A stretch of 39,699 bases of DNA from an uncultured Myxococcales bacterium (GTDB lineage: Bacteria; Myxococcota; Myxococcia; Myxococcales; Myxococcaceae): contig CAIWFK010000012.1 in NCBI GenBank assembly GCA_903911905.1, positions 1 to 39,699 of the forward strand, in the 5' to 3' direction. This document shows, piece by piece, positions 15,071 through 24,398 of this stretch. A model generated the notes under the pieces. It did no database searches. It was not told the origin of the DNA and worked only from the letters and a program-made list of their open reading frames with translations. Within the stretch, counting starts at the first letter, position 1; every line of letters starts with the position of its first letter. Made by a program: the position numbers and the translations under genes.

Positions 15071-18000
15071 ATGACGGAACCGTCTCCAGGTCCCCTCGAC
15101 GTGACCCAGACCCTCACCGGCAAGCGCGTGCTCTTCGCGGGCGCCACCGGCTTCGTGGGCAAGGTCGCCCTGTCGATGCTCTTGCACCATTACGGCGACG
15201 TGCTCGCCCACGTGTACGTGCTCGTGCGCCGGGGCAGCAGCAAGGACGCGACCACCCGCTTCTTCGACAAGGTCGCCCCCAGCGAACCCTTCCAGCCGCT
15301 GCGCGATCGCCACGGCGAGCAGGGCGCGCTCGACTGGCTCAAGTCGAAGGTCACCATTCTCGACGGCGACATCACCGACCCGTGGATGGGGATGGACGAG
15401 ACCGCGGCCAGGGCGCTGACCGGCCGCATCGACGTGGTCGTCAACTGCGCAGGTCTGGTCAGCTTCAACCCGTCACTCGAGGTCGGCCTCAACGTCAACA
15501 CCCACGGCGTGAAGTACCTGGTCGATGCCTGCCTGCACTGGAACGTACCGCTGGTGCACATGTCGACCGCCTTCGTGGCCGGCAGCCGCTCGGGCCTGGT
15601 GTTCGAAGACGAAGAGGTGGTCGGCTACTTCCCCAAGCGCGACGAGCTCGACGGCCGCGACTTCTCGCTCGAGCAGGAACTGGTCGACTGCGAGAAGCTG
15701 GTGGCCCGCCTGCGCGAACAGGCCGACGACAAGGCCCTGGCCAGCGAGTTCCGCACCCGCGCCATCGAGCGGCTCGACGGCGAGGGCCGCGACTCGGCCG
15801 ACGAAAAGGCCCTGCGCCTGGCCGTGGGCCGCGAGCGCAAGCTGTGGCTGACCACCCGCCTGGTCGAAGCGGGCATGGAACGGGCCCGGCACTGGGGCTG
15901 GCCCAACACGTACACGTACACCAAGAGCCTGGGTGAGCAGGTCATCGCGAAGACGCCCGGCCTTCGCTACGCCATCGTGCGCCCCAGCATCGTCGAGAGC
16001 GCGATGAAGTACCCCTTCCCCGGGTGGAACGAGGGCTTCACCACCTCGGCGCCCATCATCTACGCGCTCATCAAGGGCCAGGGCTCGCTGCCGGCCAACG
16101 ACAAGTCCATTCTCGACATGATTCCGGTCGACATGGTGGCTGGCAGCCTCATCGCCATCGTCGCGCAGCAGTTGCGCGCGAGCGAACGCCGCGTGTACCA
16201 GCAGGCCAGCGGCGACAGCTCGCCCTTCGCCGCGCCCCGGGCCGTCGAGCTGGTCGGCCTCTACAAGCGCCGCCGCTACCGCCACAAGACCACGGGCAAC
16301 GCGCTCCTCAACGACCTGCGCGGCCGCGTCGAACCGCAGGCCATCGGCAAGGCCGCCTTCGACCTGATGTCGAGCCCGCTGTTCTCGCGCGGCGCGAAGT
16401 GGCTCAAAGACACCATCGACGACCAGAAGCCCACCTGGGGTGCCCCGCGCGTGTCGGCCCTGCTCGAGAAGGCGAAGGAAACGCTCACCGAGGTCGCCGA
16501 CCAGGCCGACGGGGTCAACAACATCGTCGACCTCTTCCTGCCCTTCATCTGGGACAACCGCTTCGTCTTTCGCTGCGACAACACCCGCTCGCTCTACGTG
16601 GGCATGCCCGCGCACGACCGCGCGAAGATCGACTGGGCGCCCGACCGCATCGACTGGCGCACCTATTTCCTCGAGACCCACATTCCCGGCCTCGAGAAGT
16701 GGGTCTTCCCCGGGCTCGACGAGGAGACCGAGCGCCGCAAGACCGTGCACGCCTACCGCGACCTGCTCGAGATGCTCGAGGCCAGCGTGCACGAATGGCG
16801 TCACCGCGTGGCCTTCCGGATGTACGAGGCCGACACCACCACCCGCTACACCTACGGCGAGGTGCACCGCTATTCGTCGCGCGTGGGCAGTTGGCTGCTC
16901 GCCAACGGCGTCGCGCACGGCGATCGGGTGATGGTGCTGGGCGAGAACCGGCCCGAGTGGGGCGTCACCTTCTTCGGCGTGCTGCGCGCCGGCGCCACCG
17001 TGGTGCCGTTGGACAAGGAACTGAGCGTTCCTGAAATCGTCAACATCGCCCGCCGCAGCGAAGCGAAGGTGTTGCTGATTTCCGAGCACCTGCTCGACGA
17101 GAACCCGGGCCGGGCGGAAGCGCTGGCCGCCGCGAAGCTGACCTGCCGGGTCGAGACCCTGGCCACCGCGCTCTCGGGCGACGAGTCGAAGCCCGACGGC
17201 ATCGGTCAGGTGCGCCGCAACGCGTCTCCCGACGACGTGGCCTCGCTCATCTTCACCAGCGGCACCACCGGCAACCCCAAGGCGGTGATGCTGACCCACC
17301 GCAACTTCTCGGCGCTCATCGCCAAGCTGGCCGGCACCTTCGACATCGGCGTGGGCGACGGCGTGCTCTCGGTGCTGCCGCTGCACCACACCTTCGAGTT
17401 CTCGGCGGGCTTCCTGACGCCCTTCTCGCGCGGCGCCGAAATCTCGTACATCGACGAGCTGACGGCCGACCGCATCGGCGAAGTGCTCGAGCAGGGGCAA
17501 CGTCACCGGCCTGGTCGGCGTGCCCGCGCTCTGGCAGCTCTTCCACCGCAAGATCACCCAGGAACTGGCCGCGCGCCCGAAGTTCGTCGAGGAGGCCATG
17601 AAGGGCCTGATGTCGATGAACGCCGAGCTGCGCAACCGCCGCGACCTCAACCTGGGCAAGCTGTTGTTCTGGCCGGTGCACCGCAAGTTCGGCGGGAAGA
17701 TCAAGTTCATGATCTCGGGCGGCAGCGCGCTGCCCGACGACGTGCACAAGGCCTTCCACGCCATGGGCTTCACGCTCGACGAAGGCTACGGCCTGACCGA
17801 AGCGGCGCCCGTGCTCACCGTCACCAAGATGGGGAACAAGCGCCTGCCCGGGTCGGTGGGCCAGCCCCTGCCCGGCATCGAGCTGAAGATTCACCAGCCC
17901 GACGCCGAGGGCATCGGCGAGGTCATCGCCCGCGGCCCCAACGTCATGGCCGGCTACTTCCAGGACCGTGACTCGACCGCCGCCGTGCTCAAGGACGGCT

Positions 18001-19493
18001 GGCTCTTCACCGGCGACCTGGGCCGGCTCGACGAGCACAAGAACCTCTTCCTCTCGGGCCGCCAGAAGGACGTCATCATCGACGCCAACGGCAAGAACGT
18101 GTACCCCGACGACCTCGAAGAGCTCTACGGCGTGCACGCGCACATCAAGGAACTCTCGGTGGTCGGCCTGCCCGAAGAGGGCGGCGGTGAGAAGGTCGCC
18201 TGCCTCTGCGTGCCCGACTACAAGGACCGGCCGCGCGAAGAGGTGCGCCGTGAGCTCGACGAGCACTTCCGCGAGGTGTCGAGCGACCAGCCGTTCTACC
18301 GCCGCATCAAGGTGGTGCGCTTCTGGGACGGCGAATTGCCCCGCACCTCGACCCGCAAGGTCAAGCGCGCGCTGGTCATCGACGAGCTCAAGCGGCTCGA
18401 GAAGGTGGCCAGCTCGGCCGAGAAGGCCCGCCGCGAGCGCGACGGCCGCGAGCACGAGAGCGCCGACTGGGTCTCGCAGATCGTCGCCGACGTCATCGGC
18501 CGCCCGCTGGCCGAGGTGCGCCCCGAATCGCGACTGCAGGTCGACCTGGGCTTCGATTCGTTGATGCTCACCGAGCTGTCGACCGCGCTCGAAGCGGCCG
18601 GCGTGCCGGTGACCGCGGTCAGCGACCTGACGCGCATCACCACCATCGAAGAGCTGCGCCGCGCCGTGCAGGCCAGCGGTCGACGCCCCGCAGCCGAACT
18701 CCAGGCCCGGGAAATCTCGCGCGAGGTCGAGCGCGAGAAGAACGAAGAACTCGAGGTCGAGCTGCCGGCGGTGGTGGCCCAGAGCGGGCGGCTGCTGCTG
18801 CAGGCGGGCCAGCGCGCGGTGTACGGCGGGCTGTTCGACGTGAAGGTGACCGGCAAGGCCTTCATTCCCATGAACCGCAACCTGCTGGTGGTGGCCAACC
18901 ACGCCAGCCACCTCGACATGGGGCTCATCAAGGTGGCCATGGGCGAGCAGGGGCAGCGCATGGTCGCGCTGGCCGCCCGCGACTACTTCTTCGACACCGC
19001 GCTCAAGCGCGCCTGGTTCGAGAACTTCACCGACCTCATTCCCATGGACCGGCACGGCTCGCTGCGCGAATCGCTTCGGCTGGCCGGTGAGTCGCTGACC
19101 CAGGGCTACAACCTGCTCATCTTCCCCGAGGGCACGCGCTCGGCGAACGGCGAGCTGGCCGAATTCAAGCCCACGCTCGGCTACCTGGCGCTGACCTTCA
19201 ACGTCGACGTGCTGCCCATCTACCTGCACGGCACGTACGACGCGCTGCCCAAGGGCTCGTGGTGGCCCAGGCGCGAAGATCTCGAGGTGCGCATCGGCGC
19301 GCCCATCATCATCGACCGCGCGCGGGAACAGGTGAAGGGGCTGGCCCGAAGCGATTCGTACCGGGTGGTGACCCACATGGCCGAGGCCTCGGTGCGCGCG
19401 CTCAAGGAGGGTCGCGTGATGCGGCCCGAAGAGCACGTGATTCCGCCTGGCGCCATTCACTCTCGCCGCGCGCGGAAGGAGTCGTCACCGTGA
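15071..19493 (+). CDS. ElbD-like enzyme (reductase/AMP-ligase/ACP/acyltransferase), frameshifted
   Basis: Two frames join at 17494-17497, where GGGG replaces an expected GGG. Removing one G gives a continuous protein of about 1473 residues. Domain 1 (about 15-470) is a fatty acyl-CoA/thioester reductase with GATGFVGK and YTYTK. Domain 2 (about 560-1100) is an acyl-AMP ligase with TSGTTGNPKAVMLTHRN, EGYGLTEAAP and TGDLGRLDEH. Domain 3 is an acyl carrier with GFDSL, whose Ser would bear phosphopantetheine (about residue 1161). Domain 4 is a PlsC acyltransferase with NHASHLD and FPEGTRS. The order resembles myxobacterial ElbD, which makes alkyl-ether lipids, so it probably activates, reduces and transfers acyl chains. 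The next gene overlaps its stop (GTGA). Taken literally, the frame is broken and the product would end at 17971. Confidence 0.85.
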
Positions 19494-20521
19494 AGATTCT
19501 CGTCACCGGGGCCACGGGGTTCCTGGGCTCGCACCTGATTCCCCTGCTGCGCGCGGCTGGTCACGACGTGCGCGCGCTGGCCCGCACGAAGCCGCCCGCT
19601 TCGTGGAGCGTGGGCGAGCACCCGGTGGAGTTCGTTCAAGCCGACCTGAAGGACCGCGAGGCGGTGCGCAAGGCACTCGACGGCGTCGAGGCCATCTACC
19701 ACCTGGCCGGGCTGGTCAGCTTCAAGAACGCCGACGGGCGCAAGATGTACGAACTGCACGTCGACTGCACTCGCGAGCTGTTGCGTGACGTCATCGCGCT
19801 GGGCACGAAGCCGCGCATCATCTTGATGTCGACCTCGGGCACCATCGCCGTGTCGAAGACCGAGCGCACGCTCAACGAGTCCGAGGACTACCCCATCGAG
19901 ACCGTGGGGCGCTGGCCGTACTACCTCTCGAAGATCTACGAAGAGAAGCTGACCCTCGAGCTGTGCCGCAAGAACGGCCTGCCGCTGGTGGTGCTCAACC
20001 CGTCGCTGCTGATGGGCCCGGGCGACGATCGCCTGAGCTCGACGTGGACGGTGGTGAAGTTCCTGCAGCGCGACCTTCCCGCGATGCCCGGCGGCGGCAT
20101 GAGCTTCGTCGACGCGCGCGACGTGGCCCAGGCGGCGCTCACGGCGTTGACCCACGGGCAGCTCTACGGCCGCCACCTGATGGGCGTGAACCTCTCGATG
20201 AAGGACTTCTTCGGGCGGCTCTCGCGGCTGACCGGCGTGGCGCCGCCGCGGCTCTCGCTGCCCAAGACCGCCAACATCCTCGGGGCGTATGCGCTCGAGC
20301 AGGTCTCGAAGTGGCGCGGCACCACGGTCTCGCTCGACCCGCAGGAAGTCGAGGTCGGCGAGCACTGGTTCTGGTGCGATTCGAGCAAGGCCGAGGCCGA
20401 GCTCAACTTCGTCGCGCGCGACCCGTACGAGACCCTGCACGACACGGTGCAGTACGTGATGTCGAAGCTGCCGCCGGGTGACCTGCCGCCGGCCAAGCGC
20501 AAGCTCGACGACGCACGGTGA
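19490..20521 (+). CDS. NAD(P)-dependent epimerase/dehydratase, extended SDR
   Basis: A 343-residue extended SDR. The Rossmann motif ILVTGATGFLGSHL is at residues 3-16, the ligand-proximal AGLVSF follows, and the catalytic pair appears as YYLSKIYEEK (YxxxK) with an upstream STSGT serine. The GTG at 19490 overlaps the stop of the ElbD-like gene and is preceded by a strong GGAAGGAG about 9 nt upstream, so it is translationally coupled. It resembles dihydroflavonol-reductase or 3-beta-HSD-like members acting on lipid or isoprenoid alcohols. With its neighbours it may modify the acyl or alkyl product. The substrate is not determinable from sequence. Confidence 0.9.
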   Translation: MKILVTGATGFLGSHLIPLLRAAGHDVRALARTKPPASWSVGEHPVEFVQADLKDREAVRKALDGVEAIYHLAGLVSFKNADGRKMYELHVDCTRELLRDVIALGTKPRIILMSTSGTIAVSKTERTLNESEDYPIETVGRWPYYLSKIYEEKLTLELCRKNGLPLVVLNPSLLMGPGDDRLSSTWTVVKFLQRDLPAMPGGGMSFVDARDVAQAALTALTHGQLYGRHLMGVNLSMKDFFGRLSRLTGVAPPRLSLPKTANILGAYALEQVSKWRGTTVSLDPQEVEVGEHWFWCDSSKAEAELNFVARDPYETLHDTVQYVMSKLPPGDLPPAKRKLDDAR

Positions 20522-21387
20522 CCTCCTCACCGATTCGCGACCTCGCCGACACGGCGTTCTGGGTCGCGCACTACCGGGCTGAAGAGAGCGAGCGCCCCGA
20601 CGCGCTTTTCCTCGACCCGCTCGCCCGGACCCTCGCTGGCGAGCGCGGGCGGGCCATCGCCACCCGCATGCCGAACGCACACATGACGCGGTGGCAGGCG
20701 GTGGTGCGCACCTGCCTCATCGACCAACTCCTCGGCGAGCTGGTGGCCAGTGGCGCGGTCGACACCGTGCTCAACCTGGGCGCCGGGCTCGACACGCGGC
20801 CCTGGCGAATGGACCTGCCCGCGACGCTGCGGTGGGTCGAGGTCGACCAACCCGCGCTCATCGACTTCAAGGCGAGCCAGCTCTCGTCACACGCTCCCCG
20901 CTGTCTGCTCGAGCGCCACGCCGCGAACCTGGCTGACGCGGGCGAGCGACGTGCGCTGCTCGAGCGGGTCTGTGGGCCTGGCCGTCGCGTGCTGGTGCTG
21001 ACCGAGGGTGTGGTGCCCTACCTGTCGAACGACGACGTCGCGGCCCTGGCGAAGGACCTGCGCGCGCTGCCGGCCAGCGTCGGGTGGATCGCCGAATACT
21101 TCTCGGCGCAGGTCATTCGGCAACGGGCGAAGCGAATGGCGAAGGCCACCGCCAGCGCCCCGTTCCTGTTCGAGCCTGACGACTGGTTCGCGTTCTTCGC
21201 GGCGAACGGGTGGCAGCCGAGGCAGATTCGCTACCTGCCGGTGGAAGGGCAGCGCCTGGGCCGCCCGTTCCCGGCGCCGCCGCTGTTGCGCGCGGTGCTC
21301 ACGCTCGCCCGCCTGGTGGGGAAGGGCGGCGTCGACAGCCCGTTCTTCAAGACCATGGGCTACGTGCTGTACGCACCGGGCGCGTGA
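20518..21387 (+). CDS. SAM-dependent methyltransferase, leucine-carboxylmethyltransferase-like
   Basis: A 289-residue class I methyltransferase of the LCMT/TIGR00027-like family. Early residues TAFWVAHYRAEESERPDALFLDPLA are typical. SAM motif I is TVLNLGAGLDTRPWR and the acidic motif II is RWVEVDQPALIDFK, followed by RRVLVLTEGVVPYLSNDD. The GTG at 20518 overlaps the previous stop (GTGA), so it forms a three-gene coupled unit with the ElbD-like enzyme and the SDR. This suggests methylation of a lipid or polyketide-like product, an inference from context. It is the last gene before a 325-bp non-coding stretch. Confidence 0.9.
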   Translation: MTSSPIRDLADTAFWVAHYRAEESERPDALFLDPLARTLAGERGRAIATRMPNAHMTRWQAVVRTCLIDQLLGELVASGAVDTVLNLGAGLDTRPWRMDLPATLRWVEVDQPALIDFKASQLSSHAPRCLLERHAANLADAGERRALLERVCGPGRRVLVLTEGVVPYLSNDDVAALAKDLRALPASVGWIAEYFSAQVIRQRAKRMAKATASAPFLFEPDDWFAFFAANGWQPRQIRYLPVEGQRLGRPFPAPPLLRAVLTLARLVGKGGVDSPFFKTMGYVLYAPGA

Positions 21388-21712
21388 TGTGTCGCCGTGG
21401 CCGAAGGGCGCCGAGGTCGTGAGCGCTGGCTCGAGCGGGGTGACGGACCGGCGTGAGCGCCTTGCTCCCAGGCGCAAACGACCAGCACCTTTGCCCGCCT
21501 GGGTCGCAGTCCCCGGAACGTGGTTTCAATGCACGAAACTGACAAGAAGGTTTGTGGGTTTCGCGCACTGAAACCAAGAACTCCGGGCACCCACCCGCAG
21601 GAGGGGTTGGTGGTGTTTGCCGCCAAGGCTCGCCTGGCGGTCCGACCGGCACCCCTCGAGGCCGCACGAGGAGTCACTTGCCTGCGCCACCATCCACTAC
21701 GCTCCTCACTGC
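21388..21712. other. 325-bp non-coding stretch before the OprB-type porin
   Basis: No credible gene lies here: short frames exist on both strands but resemble nothing. It holds the structured element described separately (21467-21592). It also holds a dyad CCGCCA-(a)-GGC / GCC-TGGCGG at 21620-21640, too tight for a stable loop, and a GAGGAG-like purine tract (21667-21673), about 40 nt before the porin ATG and too far to act as its Shine-Dalgarno. No clear sigma70 promoter stands out. Confidence 0.6.
21467..21592. repeat. adjacent hairpins including a long imperfect palindrome
   Basis: First stem: CCCAGGCGCAAA (21467-21478) pairs with TTTGCCCGCCTGGG (21490-21503), leaving a small bulge. Second stem: the 20-nt arms at 21521-21540 and 21557-21576 are inverse complements except for two internal positions and the innermost pair. 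Both internal differences become G-U pairs in a transcript from the minus strand, giving a 19-pair stem there. The loop adds an ACAA/TTGT pairing, and outer CCCGGA/TCCGGG arms (21512-21517, 21582-21587) extend it. It could be a small RNA, an attenuator, or a MITE/REP-like element. Confidence 0.6.
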
Positions 21713-23002
21713 ATGCTCGGCCTGTTCGTCGTCCTCGCGCTGACCCAGGTCGAAACGCCTGTCCCTGGTGCCGCGCGGGAGTCGCCTGCTGCCACGCCGG
21801 AGTCCGTGCAGCCGCCTCCCGCCGCGCCCGAGCCGACGACGAAGGCCGACCCGCCCGAGCCCACCTGGTGGACCGGCGACCACCTCACTGGCGAATGGGC
21901 CGGCGCCCGCACCTGGCTCGCCGACCACGGCGTGACCATCGACCTGCTCTACGCCATCGAGGTCATCACCAACATCGACGCCATGGCCAGCACCGACGCC
22001 ACCAGCGTCGCCGGCCACCTCGACCTCGGCATCTCGCTCGACTTCGAGAAGCTGGGCCTGTGGAAGGGCGGTCACTTCTACGTGCTGGTGCAGAACGGCC
22101 ACGGCACCGGCATCAACGCGTACGTCGGCTCGGCGACCGCCATCAGCAACATCGAAGCGCCGCCGTACACCCAACTGACCGAGTTCTTCTTCGAGCAGAC
22201 GTTCTTCGACGAGAAGCTGCGCATTCGGCTCGGCAAGCAGGACGCGAACCGCGACTTCGGCACCCCGCGCTTCGGCGGCAACTTCCTCAACAACAACTTC
22301 GGCATGTTCCCCAGCACGCCCTTGCCCAGCTACCCGACCACGGGCCTCGGTGCGGCGGTCATCGCACAGCCGCTGTGGTGGCTGGCGCTCAAGGCGGTCT
22401 TCTACGAGGGCAGCCCGCGCATCAACTCGTTCGGCTTCGACAGCGCGCTCGCCCCCAACGCCGGGTGGATGGCGATCGGCGGCGTGGCCGTCACCCACCG
22501 CTACGGCGATGCGGGCCGAAATGGCGGCATCAGCAGCGCGGGCTTCTTCGGCCAGTCAGGCCAGATTCCCGAGCAGGTGCCGGCCGACCAGCCGATGCGC
22601 ACCTTCCGCTCGAACCTGGGGTTCTTCGTGCAGCACGACCAGCGACTCTACGCACACCCCGAGAACGCCGATGACCCCTCGGGCCTGACCTTCATCTCGC
22701 GCCTGTGCTGGTCGCAGCCCGACCGGAACCAGATTCCCCTCTACGTCGGCGCCTCGGTGGCGTGGCACGGGCTGGGCGCGCGCAGCGACGACACGGTGGG
22801 CGTGGGCTTCGGGTGGTTCACGCTGCCAGTGCAGCTCAACGGCACCCCAGGCCCGGGCTCCGAGCTGTTCGTCGAGGTCTTCTACAAGTGGCGCCTGACC
22901 CACTTCCTGAGCCTGCAGCCCGACCTCGAGTACTACCGTCACCCCGGCGGTGACGGCCCCGACGCGGTGTTGGTGGGCGCGCGGCTCAAGCTGAAGCTGT
23001 AG
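21713..23002 (+). CDS. OprB-type carbohydrate-selective porin
   Basis: A 429-residue outer-membrane porin. A short signal sequence (MLGLFVVLALTQV) is followed by a Pro-rich spacer (about 15-50). The OprB signature then begins: LTGEWAGARTWLADHGVTIDL, the alternating barrel LDLGISLDFEKLGLWKGGHFYV, LFFEQTFFDEKLRIRLGKQDA-like and NNNFGMFPSTPLP. It ends in VLVGARLKLKL. Members allow diffusion of sugars and other small solutes across the outer membrane. The ATG at 21713 is chosen because the hydrophobic segment begins there. A 17-bp gap precedes the next gene on the same strand, so the two may be co-transcribed. Confidence 0.87.
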   Translation: MLGLFVVLALTQVETPVPGAARESPAATPESVQPPPAAPEPTTKADPPEPTWWTGDHLTGEWAGARTWLADHGVTIDLLYAIEVITNIDAMASTDATSVAGHLDLGISLDFEKLGLWKGGHFYVLVQNGHGTGINAYVGSATAISNIEAPPYTQLTEFFFEQTFFDEKLRIRLGKQDANRDFGTPRFGGNFLNNNFGMFPSTPLPSYPTTGLGAAVIAQPLWWLALKAVFYEGSPRINSFGFDSALAPNAGWMAIGGVAVTHRYGDAGRNGGISSAGFFGQSGQIPEQVPADQPMRTFRSNLGFFVQHDQRLYAHPENADDPSGLTFISRLCWSQPDRNQIPLYVGASVAWHGLGARSDDTVGVGFGWFTLPVQLNGTPGPGSELFVEVFYKWRLTHFLSLQPDLEYYRHPGGDGPDAVLVGARLKLKL

Positions 23003-23018
23003 CTCCGAGGAGACTGCC

Positions 23019-24149
23019 ATGGGCCTGTGGGATCGCATCAAGCGCGCGCTCAGCGGAGGCCCGGCCTTCGACCCGATGCTCACCCGCGACCGCGTGACGC
23101 TGGTTCCGCTCGAGGGCGTGAGGGTGCCGACCAGCGAGGACCCTGCCGAGTGGTCCGTCTTCCACGACTGGCTCGAGGAGCGCGGCGACGTGCGCGCCGA
23201 GCTGCTGCGCCGCTTCGAGCGACACGAGCAGTTCGAGGAGTTCCTCGCCGCCAACGCGCTCACGTTGATGGGCGAGCTGGCGGTGCACCTCACCCGACGC
23301 AACTCACGCGCCTGGCGCACGAATCTGGGACTGACGTGGCGGCACGGCCTGCCACTGGGCCTCTCGTTTCGCATGGCCGACGAAGGCCGCCCGGTGTGGC
23401 CGTTCGTCGAGCAGGCCTTCTCGTTGCCGTTCTTCTCGACGGTCGAAGAGTTGGGAATTGGCCTCTCGGGCATGGAGCCGTTGATGGAGTCCGAGAACGG
23501 CGTGCTCGTGCGCCCTGCCGCGCAGCGCCTGCGCCGGCTCACCCTGGGTGACTTCACCTTCCCCGACGAGTGCGAGCTGTCGTGGGCCGAGCTGGGCGAC
23601 GTCGGCAGCGTGTGGCGAACGCTCCCGAAGCTCGAGCAGCTCACCTTGCAGGGTTCGGCGGTGCTGGGCGAGGTCGACGCGCCGGCGCTGAAGGCCTTCT
23701 CGTGGATCACCGTCGGGGTCGACGATGACGACCTCGACGCGCTCGAGCAGGCGCGCTGGCCCCTGCTCGAGCGATTCGCGCTCTGGGCGGGTTCGAGTGT
23801 GACCGCCGACCAGTTGCAGCCCCTGCTCTCGGCGCTGCCCGCCGGCGTCACCTCGCTCGCGCTGTGCAACACCTCGCTGGAAGGCGTGGCAGACGTGCTG
23901 GCGTCGCTGCCGCTGGCCTCACGCCTCGAGCGGCTCGACCTGTCGAAGGGCACGCTCGACGACGAGGGCGCGCGGCTGTTGCTCGCCAGGCGAGCGCGCT
24001 TCCCTCGGCTCACCTCGCTCGACGTGTCGGAAAACTACCTCTCGCTCGACGGCATGCGAGAGCTGGGCGAGTGGGTGCCGACGACCGCGACCAACCAGCG
24101 CGACGCGCTCGAGAGCGACGGCGAACGCTTCGTCGCGGTGGGCGAGTAG
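23019..24149 (+). CDS. TIGR02996-type protein with leucine-rich-repeat-like tail
   Basis: A 376-residue cytoplasmic protein. Near residue 45 it has the TIGR02996 core FHDWLEERGDVRAELLRRFE, a short domain expanded in myxobacteria and planctomycetes. The second half contains irregular leucine-rich-repeat-like units (LPKLEQLTLQGSAVLG, VTSLALCNTSLEGVADVLASL, SRLERLDLSKGTLDDEGARLLL and LTSLDVSENYLSLDGMREL). Such proteins probably mediate protein-protein contact, with no enzymatic motif visible. A GGAG just before the ATG at 23019 supports the start. It follows the porin gene by 17 bp. Confidence 0.78.
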   Translation: MGLWDRIKRALSGGPAFDPMLTRDRVTLVPLEGVRVPTSEDPAEWSVFHDWLEERGDVRAELLRRFERHEQFEEFLAANALTLMGELAVHLTRRNSRAWRTNLGLTWRHGLPLGLSFRMADEGRPVWPFVEQAFSLPFFSTVEELGIGLSGMEPLMESENGVLVRPAAQRLRRLTLGDFTFPDECELSWAELGDVGSVWRTLPKLEQLTLQGSAVLGEVDAPALKAFSWITVGVDDDDLDALEQARWPLLERFALWAGSSVTADQLQPLLSALPAGVTSLALCNTSLEGVADVLASLPLASRLERLDLSKGTLDDEGARLLLARRARFPRLTSLDVSENYLSLDGMRELGEWVPTTATNQRDALESDGERFVAVGE

Positions 24150-24232
24150 CTGCGGTCACTCCGGCAGGCGCACCCAGTCGCCGCTGGGGCGCACTGAGCG
24201 GCTCGAGCGAGCGCGCTGTGGTCCCGCTGCCG

Positions 24233-24267
24233 GTGCTCGGTGCTCGGTGCTCGGTGCTCGGTGCTCG
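24233..24267. repeat. five 7-bp tandem repeats (GTGCTCG)
   Basis: GTGCTCG occurs five times head to tail. A 7-bp unit shifts frame with every copy, which is incompatible with a coding function. The array abuts the surviving end of a PIN-domain gene at 24261, and could mark the site where the rest of that gene was lost. It is also a candidate for copy-number slippage. Confidence 0.9.
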
Positions 24268-24383
24268 ATGCGCTGCTCGCCGCCCAGGCCCAGGTTCATG
24301 GCCTCACGATCGTTTCTCGCAACGAGGCCGATTTCGCCCGCTGTGACGTCGCGCTGCTCAACCCCTGGAACGACGTCGGCTAA
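24261..24383 (+). pseudogene. C-terminal remnant of a PIN-domain (VapC/FitB-type) toxin
   Basis: The frame ending in TAA at 24381-24383 encodes about 40 residues that read like the end of a FitB/VapC-type PIN ribonuclease: LDALLAAQAQVHGLTIVSRN followed by EADFARCDVALLNPW. The family pattern is D-x-LIAA-x-A-x-x-HGLTLVTRN-x-x-DF then LLNPW, so the last catalytic acidic residues are present. Upstream, the frame runs into the GTGCTCG array and then a stop at 24195-24197, without the N-terminal catalytic Asp or a start codon. No antitoxin gene is recognisable. I take it as a decayed toxin gene. Homology is inferred from the motif alone. Confidence 0.75.
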
Positions 24384-24398
24384 GAACCCAGGCCGCCC

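Noticed and set aside
15473-17773. 766-residue open frame antisense to the ElbD-like gene
   Set aside because: Composition and lack of motifs mark it as a by-product of GC-rich third codon positions.
21521-21576. Riboswitch upstream of the OprB-type porin
   Set aside because: The pairing pattern favours the minus strand, it is about 140 bp from the porin start, and no known aptamer signature is visible.
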